64,000 bases of DNA from Amycolatopsis sp. WQ 127309 (GTDB taxonomy: Bacteria; Actinomycetota; Actinomycetes; Mycobacteriales; Pseudonocardiaceae). Shown here piece after piece: positions 1 to 8,661 of the stretch. Below the pieces are notes generated by a model. It worked only from the letters and a program-made list of their open reading frames with translations. It was not told where the DNA came from and made no database searches. The stretch lies in assembly GCF_023023025.1 (NCBI RefSeq), contig NZ_CP095481.1:3286001-3350000 (forward strand), given 5' to 3'. How positions within the stretch are numbered: the first letter of the stretch is position 1; the number at the start of each line of letters is the position of its first letter. The translations under genes were made by a program, and so were the position numbers.

Positions 1-254
1 GGCTGCGAGGAGAGCCGAGTTCGCGGTTCACCACGGTCTGAGCTCTCTTCGAAGACTGTCCATCGTGGACAGTCGCGGTGTTACGTTTCTCCGCTGGCCC
101 AGCGCGTCGAATACGATGACGTCGATCGCGTCACGGCGGAGGGTTTCGGGAACGGGGCTCGAGGTGGCCATGTCTCCGACGGTACCGAACACTCGTGCGA
201 ACACCATCGCTTGAACGGGTGAACCGCGGTGTCCGTAATTCGCCACTCGCGACT

Positions 255-277
255 TTTCCCTTGTGTTCCAAGGGAAA
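255..277 (-). terminator. Perfect hairpin downstream of the beta-helix gene
   Basis: Nine-base arms TTTCCCTTG and CAAGGGAAA enclose a five-base loop (positions 264-268). The hairpin lies about 60 bases beyond the stop codon of the minus-strand beta-helix gene, where a terminator would be expected. There is no clear U-tract. In the rest of positions 1-336 I see no convincing gene; the small reading frames there have no ribosome binding site or recognisable content. Confidence 0.5.
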
Positions 278-336
278 TCTTCACTGAAGTCGTGATCGCC
301 GGAGAAAAGTGTCGGAGCTCGGTGCCATAGTCGTGA

Positions 337-1818
337 TCAGCAGCCGGCGGACCCACCGTCGAACGAAGAACACGCGTCCTGCGAATACGGGCCCGCCCGC
401 CAGCCCGCAGGGTCGACTGTCCTGGAGGTGTCATGCACGACGAAGGTCCACGGCCCCGCATAGGAGTTGTCGTGCCACCGGTTGTCCTGCTGGAGCGTGA
501 TCGCCTCCTGGACCACGGTTCCCTTGTAGGGCGACCAGTCCGGGAACGTCCCGTAGTTCGACAGCAGCGCCATCCGCCCGCAGAAGCTCGTGCAGCCCAC
601 CCGTCCAGGATCGAACCGGAAGGTGTTCCCGTGAATCTCGACGTGCTGGGTCTTCCAGCGGCAGTCGTCGTAGGCCGGCGCCTTCGTGATGGCGCCCGCC
701 GAGCACGAAGACGGGGAAGCCACCTTTGTGCAGTAGCCCGAAGACGTGTTGGCCGGGCTGGTGCAGAAGCGGTCGGCGTTCTCCCACAGCGTGATCCCGG
801 ACCAGTTGTCGACGAACGTGTTCCCGCTGATGTCGATGGCCGACGTCCGCGCCGGCACCCGGGACTCGCCGCCCGACTCCGACAGGTACACCGTCGCGGC
901 CGGGAAGTTGTCGCCGCGCGAGGCGAACTTGCGGCCCTGCACCAGGCTGTTGCCGCGGAAGGTGTTGCCGCGCAGCACGAGGTTGTAGCTCGTCTCGTAG
1001 AACAGCGCCTCGGCGTCGTTGGCCTCGAACAGGTTGTCCTCGACGAGGAAGTCGTTGTTGTTCGTGTCGGCCCACAGACCGGCGCCGTGGTTGCCGTGGA
1101 CCCAGTTGCCGCGGACGTCGGCGCCGTTCACGGCCCAGAACTTGGCCCCGCCGCTGCAGCCGCAGCCCGGGACCTTGGTCTCCCAGTCGCCGGTGTTGTT
1201 GCCGGTGATCTCGTTGCCCTCCAGCACGAGCCCGGTGATGTGGTCGCCGGCCTGGTAGGCGTTGAGCCCGTACTGGCCGTTGTTCCGCAGGCAGCTGTGC
1301 CGCACGACCTGGCCCGCGCCGGCCATCAGGGCGGCGCCGGCGTTGTCTTCGATGGTGGCGTTCTCGATGAGCCAGCCGTCGCCGGAGTCGTGGTTGACCA
1401 CGCCCTGGTCCTGCAGCGCGGCGAAACCGCGGATGGTGAGGCCCTTGATCCCGACGTCGCGGGCCTGCTGGGTGAACGCCGCGCGGTTGACGCCGCGGCC
1501 GTCGACGACCGCGCCGGGAGCGCCGAGGTAGACGTCGCCGTCCTTGGGCGCGACCTGGCCGAACTCGTCGGTGCCGAGGGTGTGGGTGCCGGGCCGGAGC
1601 CAGAAGGTGGTGCCCGGCGGGTGCGCCGCCGTCTTGGCCGAGAGGTCTCCGTCGACGCCCGGTTCGACGGAGACCGCCCCGGGCGGCGGTTCCTCGTACG
1701 CCGCGGGCTGGTGATCGCACACCGGCCCGGGCCCGTCGGCACCGTTCGCGATCGCCGGGCAAGCCACGGCGATCAAGAGCGAGCAAGCACTGACGAGAAA
1801 CGCACGAGATCTGCCCAT
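337..1818 (-). CDS. Secreted right-handed parallel beta-helix protein
   Basis: A 493-residue protein with an N-terminal signal peptide (basic MGRSR, hydrophobic core, cleavage near ANG-ADG). From about residue 90 to 400 it has repeated short N-rich turns such as IENATIEDNAG, LVLEGNEITGNN and VEDNLFEAND, which mark a right-handed beta-helix of the pectate-lyase/NosD type. Several Cys residues (for example CGCSGG and the C-terminal CSSFDGGSAGC) suggest disulfides, consistent with secretion. It probably binds or cleaves a polysaccharide outside the cell. No specific catalytic site could be assigned. It follows the sugar operon after 174 bases, so it may be co-transcribed or have its own promoter. 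Confidence 0.8.
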   Translation of the reverse strand: MGRSRAFLVSACSLLIAVACPAIANGADGPGPVCDHQPAAYEEPPPGAVSVEPGVDGDLSAKTAAHPPGTTFWLRPGTHTLGTDEFGQVAPKDGDVYLGAPGAVVDGRGVNRAAFTQQARDVGIKGLTIRGFAALQDQGVVNHDSGDGWLIENATIEDNAGAALMAGAGQVVRHSCLRNNGQYGLNAYQAGDHITGLVLEGNEITGNNTGDWETKVPGCGCSGGAKFWAVNGADVRGNWVHGNHGAGLWADTNNNDFLVEDNLFEANDAEALFYETSYNLVLRGNTFRGNSLVQGRKFASRGDNFPAATVYLSESGGESRVPARTSAIDISGNTFVDNWSGITLWENADRFCTSPANTSSGYCTKVASPSSCSAGAITKAPAYDDCRWKTQHVEIHGNTFRFDPGRVGCTSFCGRMALLSNYGTFPDWSPYKGTVVQEAITLQQDNRWHDNSYAGPWTFVVHDTSRTVDPAGWRAGPYSQDACSSFDGGSAGC

Positions 1819-1992
1819 GGCAGGACGCTACGCACGATCGGGCGGGAAAACAGTCACCCTCAAGTGTCCTCATCGGACCCAACGAGTGAAACCGGCTCCC
1901 CGGAGCGGGGATGGGGATCCGGCGGCGTGCTCCGGACCCGCGACCGCCCGGCGCCCGGCGGGAACCGGGCACCGGGTGGCACGGGGGCCGGG

Positions 1993-3309
1993 TCAGGCGC
2001 GCTTGCGGAAGACCGGCTGCACCGGGCGGCCGCCCATCCACGGTGTGGGGTCGTTGGCGTCGAGCGCCTTGCGGTAGACCGTGCAGGCCTGGGCGACGAC
2101 GTCGATCGTCTTGTCGATGTCCGCCTCGGTGAGCGCGGCACTGACCACGAAGGACGGGCCGAGCACCCCGCCGCTGATCAGCTCGCGCAGGAACAGCGTC
2201 CGGTACGGCTGCGACGGCTTGCCTTCTTCGTCGAGCGTGCCGAAGACCATGTTGCTGGCCCGGCCGCGAACGACCACGTGGTCTTCGACGCCGATCCCGG
2301 CCGCGACGTCGCGGACGCCGGCGGCGAGCCGGTCGCCGAGGGCGTGCATGCGGCCGATGACGTCCTCGTCGCGGTAGACGTCCATCACCGCCATCGCGGC
2401 GGCGAGGGAGTGGGTTTCGGCGCCGTGGGTGGTCGAGAGCAGGAACACGCGCTCCCGGTCGGTGCGCAGCCCGCCGATCTCCATCAGCTCCCGCTTGCCG
2501 GCGAGGGCGGAGACGGCGAAGCCGTTGCCGAGGGCCTTGCCGAACGTCGAGAGGTCCGGGGTGACGCCGTAGAGGCCCTGCGCGCCGTGGGCGGACCAGC
2601 GGAAACCGGTGATCATCTCGTCGAAGATCAGCACGACGCCGTGGCGCGTGGCGAGCTCCCGCAGGCCCTGCAGGTACCCCGGCGGCGGTTCGACCGCCGC
2701 GGCCGGCTCCAGGATCAGGCACGCTATCTGGCCGTCGTGGCGCTGCAGCAGCTCCTCCGCGGCCTGCAGGTCGCCGTACGGGAAGGACACCGTCTGCTCG
2801 GTCGTCTCGTCCGGGATGCCCGCGTTCATCGGCGTGGTGCCGATGAACCAGTCGTCGGTCGAGAAGAACGCGTGGTCGGCGCACTTCGCGACGAGCTTGC
2901 GCCCGGTCGCGGCGCGGGCCAGCCGGACCGCGGCCGTGGTGGCGTCGGAACCGTTCTTGGTGAACTTCACCATTTCGGCCGTCGGCACGTTTTCGAGGAA
3001 CCGCTCGGCGGCCTCGGCCTCGATGATCGACGGGCGGATGAAGTTGCTGCCCTTGTCCAGCTCGCCGCGGACGGCGTCGAGGACGCGGGGGTGGGCGTGG
3101 CCCAGGCTGACCGCTCTCAGCCCGGAGCCGTACTCGATGTACTCGTTGCCGTCGACGTCCCAGACATGGCCGCCGCGGCCGTGGGAGATGACCGGGGCCA
3201 TCTCGAAGGGATACTGGTCCGAGCCCTTGGCGTAAGTGTGCGCACCGCCCGGGATGACCCGGTGCAGCCGCTCGTTCGCCGTCGTGGAGCGGGGCAAGTT
3301 CGTTCCCAT
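1993..3309 (-). CDS. Class III PLP aminotransferase (glutamate-1-semialdehyde aminomutase-like)
   Basis: A 438-residue fold-type I PLP enzyme resembling HemL. It has the glycine-rich cofactor region NGSDATTAAVRLARA, the FDEMITGFRW motif with the PLP-pyridine Asp, and the Schiff-base Lys in STFGKALGNGF. A housekeeping HemL role is unlikely because the gene is the last member of a sugar operon. Amination of a sugar or linked metabolite is more likely (inference). The ATG at 3309 is preceded by GAGG eight bases upstream. A GTG at 3318 that overlaps the previous stop (GTGA) is the alternative start. Confidence 0.85.
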   Translation of the reverse strand: MGTNLPRSTTANERLHRVIPGGAHTYAKGSDQYPFEMAPVISHGRGGHVWDVDGNEYIEYGSGLRAVSLGHAHPRVLDAVRGELDKGSNFIRPSIIEAEAAERFLENVPTAEMVKFTKNGSDATTAAVRLARAATGRKLVAKCADHAFFSTDDWFIGTTPMNAGIPDETTEQTVSFPYGDLQAAEELLQRHDGQIACLILEPAAAVEPPPGYLQGLRELATRHGVVLIFDEMITGFRWSAHGAQGLYGVTPDLSTFGKALGNGFAVSALAGKRELMEIGGLRTDRERVFLLSTTHGAETHSLAAAMAVMDVYRDEDVIGRMHALGDRLAAGVRDVAAGIGVEDHVVVRGRASNMVFGTLDEEGKPSQPYRTLFLRELISGGVLGPSFVVSAALTEADIDKTIDVVAQACTVYRKALDANDPTPWMGGRPVQPVFRKRA

Positions 3310-3314
3310 GGGGG

Positions 3315-3863
3315 TCACCTCGTTGGTTTCAACGCCTCTCCGAGAGACGGCGCACGTTCGTCTCGGTCACTGGCCAGTGTGACTGACAGTGGCCAGGAAA
3401 TGTCCAATTCAGGGTCTTTGTACGAAATCGTAATGTCTTCGTTCGGATTGTGCGCCCGATCGATACGGTACGAAACGTCAGAGGGATCTGTGAGTGACTG
3501 GAATCCGTGCGCGCACCCCGCGGGGATGTACACCGAAACCTGCGTCTCACCGGAAAGTTCGAAAGTCTTGATGTTTCGGAATGTCGGGGAATCCGGTCGG
3601 AGATCCACGACGACGTCGAAGATCGCGCCGTGCGAACAGCGCACGAGCTTCGACTCGCCGGCCCCGCCGCGCAGGTGCATCCCGCGCACGACTCCCTTGC
3701 GGGACCGGGAAAGGCTGTCCTGGGCGAAGCCGTCCGGGTCGATCCCGACCGACGCGACGACCTCGCGGTCGAAGGTGCGGCTGAAGAAGCCGCGCACGTC
3801 CACGTGGGGTGCCGGTTCGAACAGGTACACGCCCTCGATTTCGGGCACCGGAATGGCCTTCAT
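3315..3863 (-). CDS. dTDP-4-dehydrorhamnose 3,5-epimerase-family protein
   Basis: A 182-residue RmlC-type cupin, the usual family length. Features are the N-terminal DVRGFFSRTF segment, the RGMHLR strand with the family's catalytic-base His, and the YIPAGCAHGFQSL strand. It would epimerise C3 and/or C5 of an NDP-4-keto-6-deoxysugar. The locus activates sugars with a cytidylyltransferase, so the substrate nucleotide could be CDP rather than dTDP (inference). Its ATG overlaps the stop of the upstream pyruvyl transferase gene (ATGA). Confidence 0.88.
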   Translation of the reverse strand: MKAIPVPEIEGVYLFEPAPHVDVRGFFSRTFDREVVASVGIDPDGFAQDSLSRSRKGVVRGMHLRGGAGESKLVRCSHGAIFDVVVDLRPDSPTFRNIKTFELSGETQVSVYIPAGCAHGFQSLTDPSDVSYRIDRAHNPNEDITISYKDPELDISWPLSVTLASDRDERAPSLGEALKPTR

Positions 3864-5044
3864 CGCCCACCCCCGAAGAGGGCCGCCGAAAGGGCGGCGA
3901 ACTGATCCTTGAGCCGTTGGGCGTTCATCTCGTTCCGTTCCAGCAGTGTCTGGCGGAGTTCGGCCGAACGGTTCTCCAGTTCGGTGAACTGCTCGACGAG
4001 CCGGTCGAAGTCGACGGTCTTCGCCCGCTGGGTGAAACCGCCGAGCCCCATCTCCGCCATGAGGACGTCGTTCTTCGGTGCGTACCCGATCGCCACGGTC
4101 GGTTTCGCGACCTTCAGGGCGCAGAGCACGTTGTGGTAGCGCGTCGCCACCACGCGGTCCACCGCGGCCATCTCGTGCATCAGCTCGTCCAGGGTCTCCG
4201 CCGAGGCCGCCGTCACCAGCGGGGAAGCGGTCTTCTCGATGATCTCGTCGACGACCTGCCGGTCGATCTGGTCGCCGATGAACAGTCGGACCGGTCTGTC
4301 CTGGTCAACGAGCCAGGCGACGAACCGGTTCATCGTGTCGACGTAGTGGCGGTAGATCCGGTCGGCGTCGGCGCGGTCGTCGTTGCCGCCGTAGTAGGCC
4401 ATCACGCCGACGCCGACGGTGCCCGGCTCGCCGGCGTCGTCCGGGGTGGGGAGGGAGAACGCGAGGTCGGGGTACACCTGGTCACGGCTGGTGTCGACGC
4501 CCATGGCGCGCATCGCGTCGCGGGAGATGTCGTCGCGGTAGGAGCGGTAGGTGGCCAGGCGGCCGACCCAGCGGACCAGCGTCCGCGTCGCCCGCGCGCT
4601 GATCTCGTTGGCGCCGACCGAGACCAGCGCGACCTTCGTCCCGAAGAGCCGGCCTGTGGCCGAGAGGAGGAACAGAGAATACGGAAAACCCCAGGGACGC
4701 AACGGAAGCGTCGCCTCGAGGACACCCATGCCCGGCACGATGACGACGTCCTGCTCGCGGACCCAGGCGGCCGTGCGGCCGATGTCGACGAGCTTGCCCA
4801 GGCCCTTCAGGACGATCGACCGGAGGCCGGACGCCGTCTCGTACTCGGACTGGTTCCAGTGCAGGGGCGTGGTGTCGAGCCCGTACCGCTCGCGGACGAT
4901 CTCCGGACCGCCCACGAGGGCGCCCAGGACGGCGTCCGGGTACTCGGCGCGCAGGTAGCCGAGCACGGCTTCGAGGGAACCGTCGTTGCCGAGGTTCCCC
5001 GAGCCGAGCAGGCCGAACACGCCGACGCGAGGGGCACGCTTCAC
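3860..5044 (-). CDS. Polysaccharide pyruvyl transferase family protein
   Basis: A 394-residue protein that opens with VGVFGLLGSGNLGNDGSLEA, the N-terminal glycine-rich strand of the CsaB/WcaK polysaccharide pyruvyl transferase family. It also has the conserved ATRYHNVLCAL segment near residue 300 (family pattern R-x-H). The family adds a ketal pyruvate to cell-surface glycans from phosphoenolpyruvate. The GTG start at 5044 overlaps the stop of the glycosyltransferase gene (GTGA). The reading frame extends further upstream, but only by running antisense to that gene. Confidence 0.87.
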   Translation of the reverse strand: MKRAPRVGVFGLLGSGNLGNDGSLEAVLGYLRAEYPDAVLGALVGGPEIVRERYGLDTTPLHWNQSEYETASGLRSIVLKGLGKLVDIGRTAAWVREQDVVIVPGMGVLEATLPLRPWGFPYSLFLLSATGRLFGTKVALVSVGANEISARATRTLVRWVGRLATYRSYRDDISRDAMRAMGVDTSRDQVYPDLAFSLPTPDDAGEPGTVGVGVMAYYGGNDDRADADRIYRHYVDTMNRFVAWLVDQDRPVRLFIGDQIDRQVVDEIIEKTASPLVTAASAETLDELMHEMAAVDRVVATRYHNVLCALKVAKPTVAIGYAPKNDVLMAEMGLGGFTQRAKTVDFDRLVEQFTELENRSAELRQTLLERNEMNAQRLKDQFAALSAALFGGGR

Positions 5045-5985
5045 GCGAGCCTGCCTTCCCGGCCGGCCACGATCTCGTTGACCGTGGCGACGTCGGAGGC
5101 GGTCGGCGCGCGGTCCTCGACGCGCTCGCCGTGGCCGGAGCGCGCGCGATCGGTCAGCCAGCTGCCGAGGTGCCGGAAGCACTCGCGCTTGTCGGCGCCC
5201 GAGATCGGGGAGCGGCGGATCAGGTCGGCGAACCCGACGATGTACTCGCCGACCAGGCGGACGGTGGGGTTCCGGAGCCGGTCCGCGCGCCGCGGGTCGA
5301 GGTTGGCGCACCGGCTCCGGATGGTCGGGTTGGCCCGCTCCGCGCGGCCCGGGTGGTCGCGGCGGAAGTAGAGCAGCTCGGGCACCTGGTAGAACGGCCC
5401 GTGCAGCGCCATCTCGGCCGAGTACGTGCGGTCGGCGTGGTGGTAGCTGTCGAGCGGCTTGACGCGGCGGAGGACGTCGGCGCGGATGACGCCGTAGAAG
5501 TCGTCGCCGCCGGGCTCGAACAGGATGCTGCGGAAGCGGTCCGGGGCGTGCCGGGAGCCGGTGTTCAGGGTGTACTCGAGCGGCTGGACGATGCGGCCGT
5601 CGCCGTCGATGATGGCCTGGTCGCAGTGGGCGAGGATGACGTCCGGGCGCTCGTCGAGCGCCTCGATGCAGCGCTTGAGGAGGTCGCGCGCGTAGAGATC
5701 GTCGTGGGAGACCCACTTGAACAGCTCGGTGCGGGAGACGTCGAACACGAAGTTGTGGTTCGGTGTCGCGCCGATGTTCTTCGGCTGGCGGACGTAGCGG
5801 ATCCGCGAGTCCTTCTCGGCGTAACGGCGGCAGATCTCGTCGGTCGCGTCGGTGGACGCGTTGTCCGAGATGATCAGCTCGTAGTCCTCGTAGGTCTGGC
5901 CGAGCAGCGCGTCCAGTGACTCGGCGAGGTACTCCTCGCCGTTGTACACCGGGAGGCCGAGGCTCAGCCGCGGGACGGTGGTCAT
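5041..5985 (-). CDS. Family 2 glycosyltransferase
   Basis: A 314-residue GT-A glycosyltransferase. The N-terminus LSLGLPVYNGEEYLAESLDALLGQTYEDYELIISDNASTD is diagnostic for family GT2, and WVSHDDLY supplies the metal/nucleotide-binding Asp pair. There are no membrane segments, so it is a cytoplasmic enzyme that probably adds a sugar to a lipid-linked intermediate later exported by the neighbouring flippase. The ATG at 5985 lies eight bases beyond the flippase stop codon. Confidence 0.9.
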   Translation of the reverse strand: MTTVPRLSLGLPVYNGEEYLAESLDALLGQTYEDYELIISDNASTDATDEICRRYAEKDSRIRYVRQPKNIGATPNHNFVFDVSRTELFKWVSHDDLYARDLLKRCIEALDERPDVILAHCDQAIIDGDGRIVQPLEYTLNTGSRHAPDRFRSILFEPGGDDFYGVIRADVLRRVKPLDSYHHADRTYSAEMALHGPFYQVPELLYFRRDHPGRAERANPTIRSRCANLDPRRADRLRNPTVRLVGEYIVGFADLIRRSPISGADKRECFRHLGSWLTDRARSGHGERVEDRAPTASDVATVNEIVAGREGRLA

Positions 5986-5992
5986 GGAGTCC

Positions 5993-7384
5993 TCATTCCT
6001 TGATCGGCTCTTTGATCGGCGCGAAGACCACGGTGGTTTCGTTGATCGTCTCCTTGATCGGCGCGAAGACGATGGTGGCTTCGCCGGACCCGGCGTCGTC
6101 CGAGGCGGGCGGCACGTACTCGCGCAGCCCGAGCCGCAGCTGCAGCCACCAGACGACGGACCCGGTGAGCGTCGCGGTCGCGACGCCCCACGCGGATCCG
6201 GCCGCACCACCCAGGAAGGCTCCCGTGATGCCGAACGTGACGTAGAACAGGGAGGCGATCAGCTGCGACCGCAGGCTTCGCGGGGCGGCGCCGAGGGCAC
6301 GGAGACCGGCGGCGGCGCCGGTCGCGAAGCTCGCGCCGACCACGGCGAGGGTGACCGGCAGGATCAGCGGTGACGACGAGTCCCACACCGAGCCCATCAC
6401 CCAGCGGCCGGCCGAGTCGGGGACCAGGAACAGCAGCCCAAGGCCCCAGCACAGGGCGGCGCCGGCCTGACCGCCGCCGAGGATCACGCAGAAGTGCTTC
6501 AGGCGGTGTGGGGCCCGTTTGAGCACCCGCGCGCCCTCGGCGACCGTCACCAGGGACAGTCCCATGAGCAGGGCCAGGAACGGGCCGAGCAGCTGCTCGG
6601 CGCCGCGAACCGCGCCGACCGCCGTGATGCCGGCGATCGCGCCGAGGCCGTACGCGCGCAGCTGGGACGCGCCGCTGTTGCTGACGTTCTCGACCAGGTA
6701 GCGGACGCTCAGGTCGCGTTGCTGCCGGAACCACCCCAGCGCTTCGCGGGGGTGGGGGAGGATGCCGGTCTGGAACCAGCCGAACAGGGCCGCGACCGCG
6801 CCCGACAGGCCCCAGGCCAGCACGAACGCGACCACCGTGTGGACCTGGGCGGCGACGAACAGTGCCGGCAGCAGGGCCACGCCCCAGACGCAGTCGTTGA
6901 TGAACGCCTTCTTGCCGGCGCCGCGCGCGAAGAACGCGAAGCGCCAGGCGTCCTGCAGCAGCAGGCCGGGCAGCACCACGGCCAGCGCGACGAACGCGCT
7001 GCCCAGCGGGCCGCCCGTGATCAGGCCGCCGACCAGGCTGATCACGGCCGTCACGCCGCCGACACCGATCGCCGTGCCGGACGAGCTCGCGACGCCCGCG
7101 CGCCAGCGGTCCTCGGACACCGCGCTGAAGCGCACCATCAGCGGGTCGGTGGCCAGGCCGCGCGAGACGTTCAGCACCACGCCGTAGGTGACCCAGGCGA
7201 GGCTGAAGATGCCGAAGGCGAACGTCCCGAGCGAGCGGGCCACGTACAGGCCGACCGCGAAGTTCGTCAGGCTCGAGACCGCCTGGTCGCCGAGGCCCCA
7301 GCTCAGCCGTCCGGCCATGGCGCGCACGGCGCCGTTGCGGAGCAGCGAGCCGGGGGCCCGGCGGTGGTTGGCCACGTCGCTCAC
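5993..7384 (-). CDS. Wzx-type polysaccharide flippase (lipopolysaccharide biosynthesis protein)
   Basis: A 463-residue polytopic membrane protein of the MOP/polysaccharide transport family, with roughly 12 hydrophobic segments from residue 20 to 440. It is expected to flip lipid-linked oligosaccharides across the membrane. The cytoplasmic tail is odd: the last 28 residues contain two imperfect copies of VFAPIKE-x-I-x-E (TIVFAPIKETINE then TVVFAPIKEPIKE). The GTG start overlaps the stop of the aminopeptidase-like gene (GTGA). Confidence 0.85.
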   Translation of the reverse strand: MSDVANHRRAPGSLLRNGAVRAMAGRLSWGLGDQAVSSLTNFAVGLYVARSLGTFAFGIFSLAWVTYGVVLNVSRGLATDPLMVRFSAVSEDRWRAGVASSSGTAIGVGGVTAVISLVGGLITGGPLGSAFVALAVVLPGLLLQDAWRFAFFARGAGKKAFINDCVWGVALLPALFVAAQVHTVVAFVLAWGLSGAVAALFGWFQTGILPHPREALGWFRQQRDLSVRYLVENVSNSGASQLRAYGLGAIAGITAVGAVRGAEQLLGPFLALLMGLSLVTVAEGARVLKRAPHRLKHFCVILGGGQAGAALCWGLGLLFLVPDSAGRWVMGSVWDSSSPLILPVTLAVVGASFATGAAAGLRALGAAPRSLRSQLIASLFYVTFGITGAFLGGAAGSAWGVATATLTGSVVWWLQLRLGLREYVPPASDDAGSGEATIVFAPIKETINETTVVFAPIKEPIKE

Positions 7385-8661
7385 TCCTTGACCAGACCGG
7401 CGTCGTGCAGGGCACGCGCCGCGACGTCGACGATGTCGAACGGCAGGCCGGCCCGCTCGGCGATGTCGAGGAGCGAGTGGTCGCCGTCGGAGAGGTTGAG
7501 CACCCAGAGCATGGCCATCTGGGCTTCCTTGGCGTCGCTGCGGCCGCCGAGCGAGTCGTACAGCCCGCGCTTGCCGAGCTGTGGCTCGCCGTACGGGCTG
7601 AGGTTGACGTACCGGCGGTTGCGGTCCAGGACGCCGAAGGCGTCGCGAAGCGCGCCGAGCGTGTCCTCCATGGCCGCGGGCGAGACGAAACCCGGGTTGT
7701 CGGCGGAGGTGTGGTACTCGGGGTAGCCCGCGTACGGCGTCCGCGTCAGGGATCCGACGCCGAGGTTGAAGCCCGGTGAGCAGAACTGGCGCTCGTCGTA
7801 GCCGTACGGCGAGAAGTCGACGACCTTGTGCTCGCGCGACCGAAGGACGTGCTGCACGACGCGGTCGATCTCGGCGTCGTCGCGGCGGGACTTCTTGTAC
7901 GTCAGCGGGCCCGGGTCGCCGGCGCACGCCAGCACCAGCCCGTGCTTGATCTTCTCGATCCGGTGAGAGTTGCGCGCCAGCCAGGTGATCGAGCCGATCG
8001 TGCCCGGCATGAACAGGAACCGGTACGTGTAGTGCGGCTGCGACTCGGCCAGCTGCTGCGCCAGCGAGACCGCCACCGCGATCCCGGCGAGGTTGTCGTT
8101 GGCCAGCGACGGGTGGCACACGTGGCAGGACACGATGACCTCGTCGGTGACGCGGCCCGGGACGACGTGCTCGCCGTAGGTGAGCGAGCCGTCCGCCAGG
8201 GTCGAGTCGATGACGACGTCGTACTCGCCGTCGGGCAGCGCGTCGAGCTTCTCCTGCGCGAGGCAGAATCCCCAGGCCGGGGCGTAGTAGCTGGTCCGGT
8301 ACGGCACCCACGACGGCCGGTCCGGCAGCGTGTGCAGGTGCTCCCGCAGCTCGCTCAGCGGCAGCCGCTCCGACACCGGGACGCTGTAGCCGACGACGTG
8401 CAGGTTCGACTCCCGGAAGTCGATTACCCGCTCACCCGAAGGTGTGGCCACGTAGGCGTCGCGGATGTTCCACTCCTGCGGGATCGTCCAGTCCAGCACC
8501 TGGGTGCCGGTCGGGACCTCGTGCCGCTCCAGCGCGATGTGCTCGCCGATGACGTCCAGGGTCTGCCGCACGCCGTCGCCGGTGATGCTGCGGCAGATCG
8601 GGTACAGCCGCTCGACCAGAGCGTGCAGTTCCGCCCCGGTCCGCAGCTGCGTGCCCGCCAC
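7381..8661 (-). CDS. Aminopeptidase-like protein (DUF4910/DUF2172 family)
   Basis: A 426-residue protein with the N-terminal signature LYPICRSITGDGVRQTL, a DUF2172-type core, a zinc-peptidase-like region (SCHVCHPSLANDNLAG and EYHTSADNPGF carry likely metal ligands) and a C-terminal winged-helix-like stretch. I recall this family, also called aminopeptidase-like COG4310, as common in glycan loci beside PIG-L deacetylases and NDP-sugar enzymes. Its substrate is not established; amide cleavage on an amino-sugar intermediate is possible (inference). The GTG start shares one base with the preceding TAG. Confidence 0.8.
   Translation of the reverse strand: MAGTQLRTGAELHALVERLYPICRSITGDGVRQTLDVIGEHIALERHEVPTGTQVLDWTIPQEWNIRDAYVATPSGERVIDFRESNLHVVGYSVPVSERLPLSELREHLHTLPDRPSWVPYRTSYYAPAWGFCLAQEKLDALPDGEYDVVIDSTLADGSLTYGEHVVPGRVTDEVIVSCHVCHPSLANDNLAGIAVAVSLAQQLAESQPHYTYRFLFMPGTIGSITWLARNSHRIEKIKHGLVLACAGDPGPLTYKKSRRDDAEIDRVVQHVLRSREHKVVDFSPYGYDERQFCSPGFNLGVGSLTRTPYAGYPEYHTSADNPGFVSPAAMEDTLGALRDAFGVLDRNRRYVNLSPYGEPQLGKRGLYDSLGGRSDAKEAQMAMLWVLNLSDGDHSLLDIAERAGLPFDIVDVAARALHDAGLVKE

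Noticed and set aside
28..246. Small minus-strand reading frame of 72 codons near the left edge
   Set aside because: No ribosome binding site and no recognisable motif. It could be the tail of something beyond the window, but this cannot be supported.
433..3912. Very long plus-strand open frame of about 1,160 codons
   Set aside because: It runs antisense to the beta-helix, aminotransferase and epimerase genes, is full of Arg/Val/Gly repeats from G+C-rich third positions, and has no domain.
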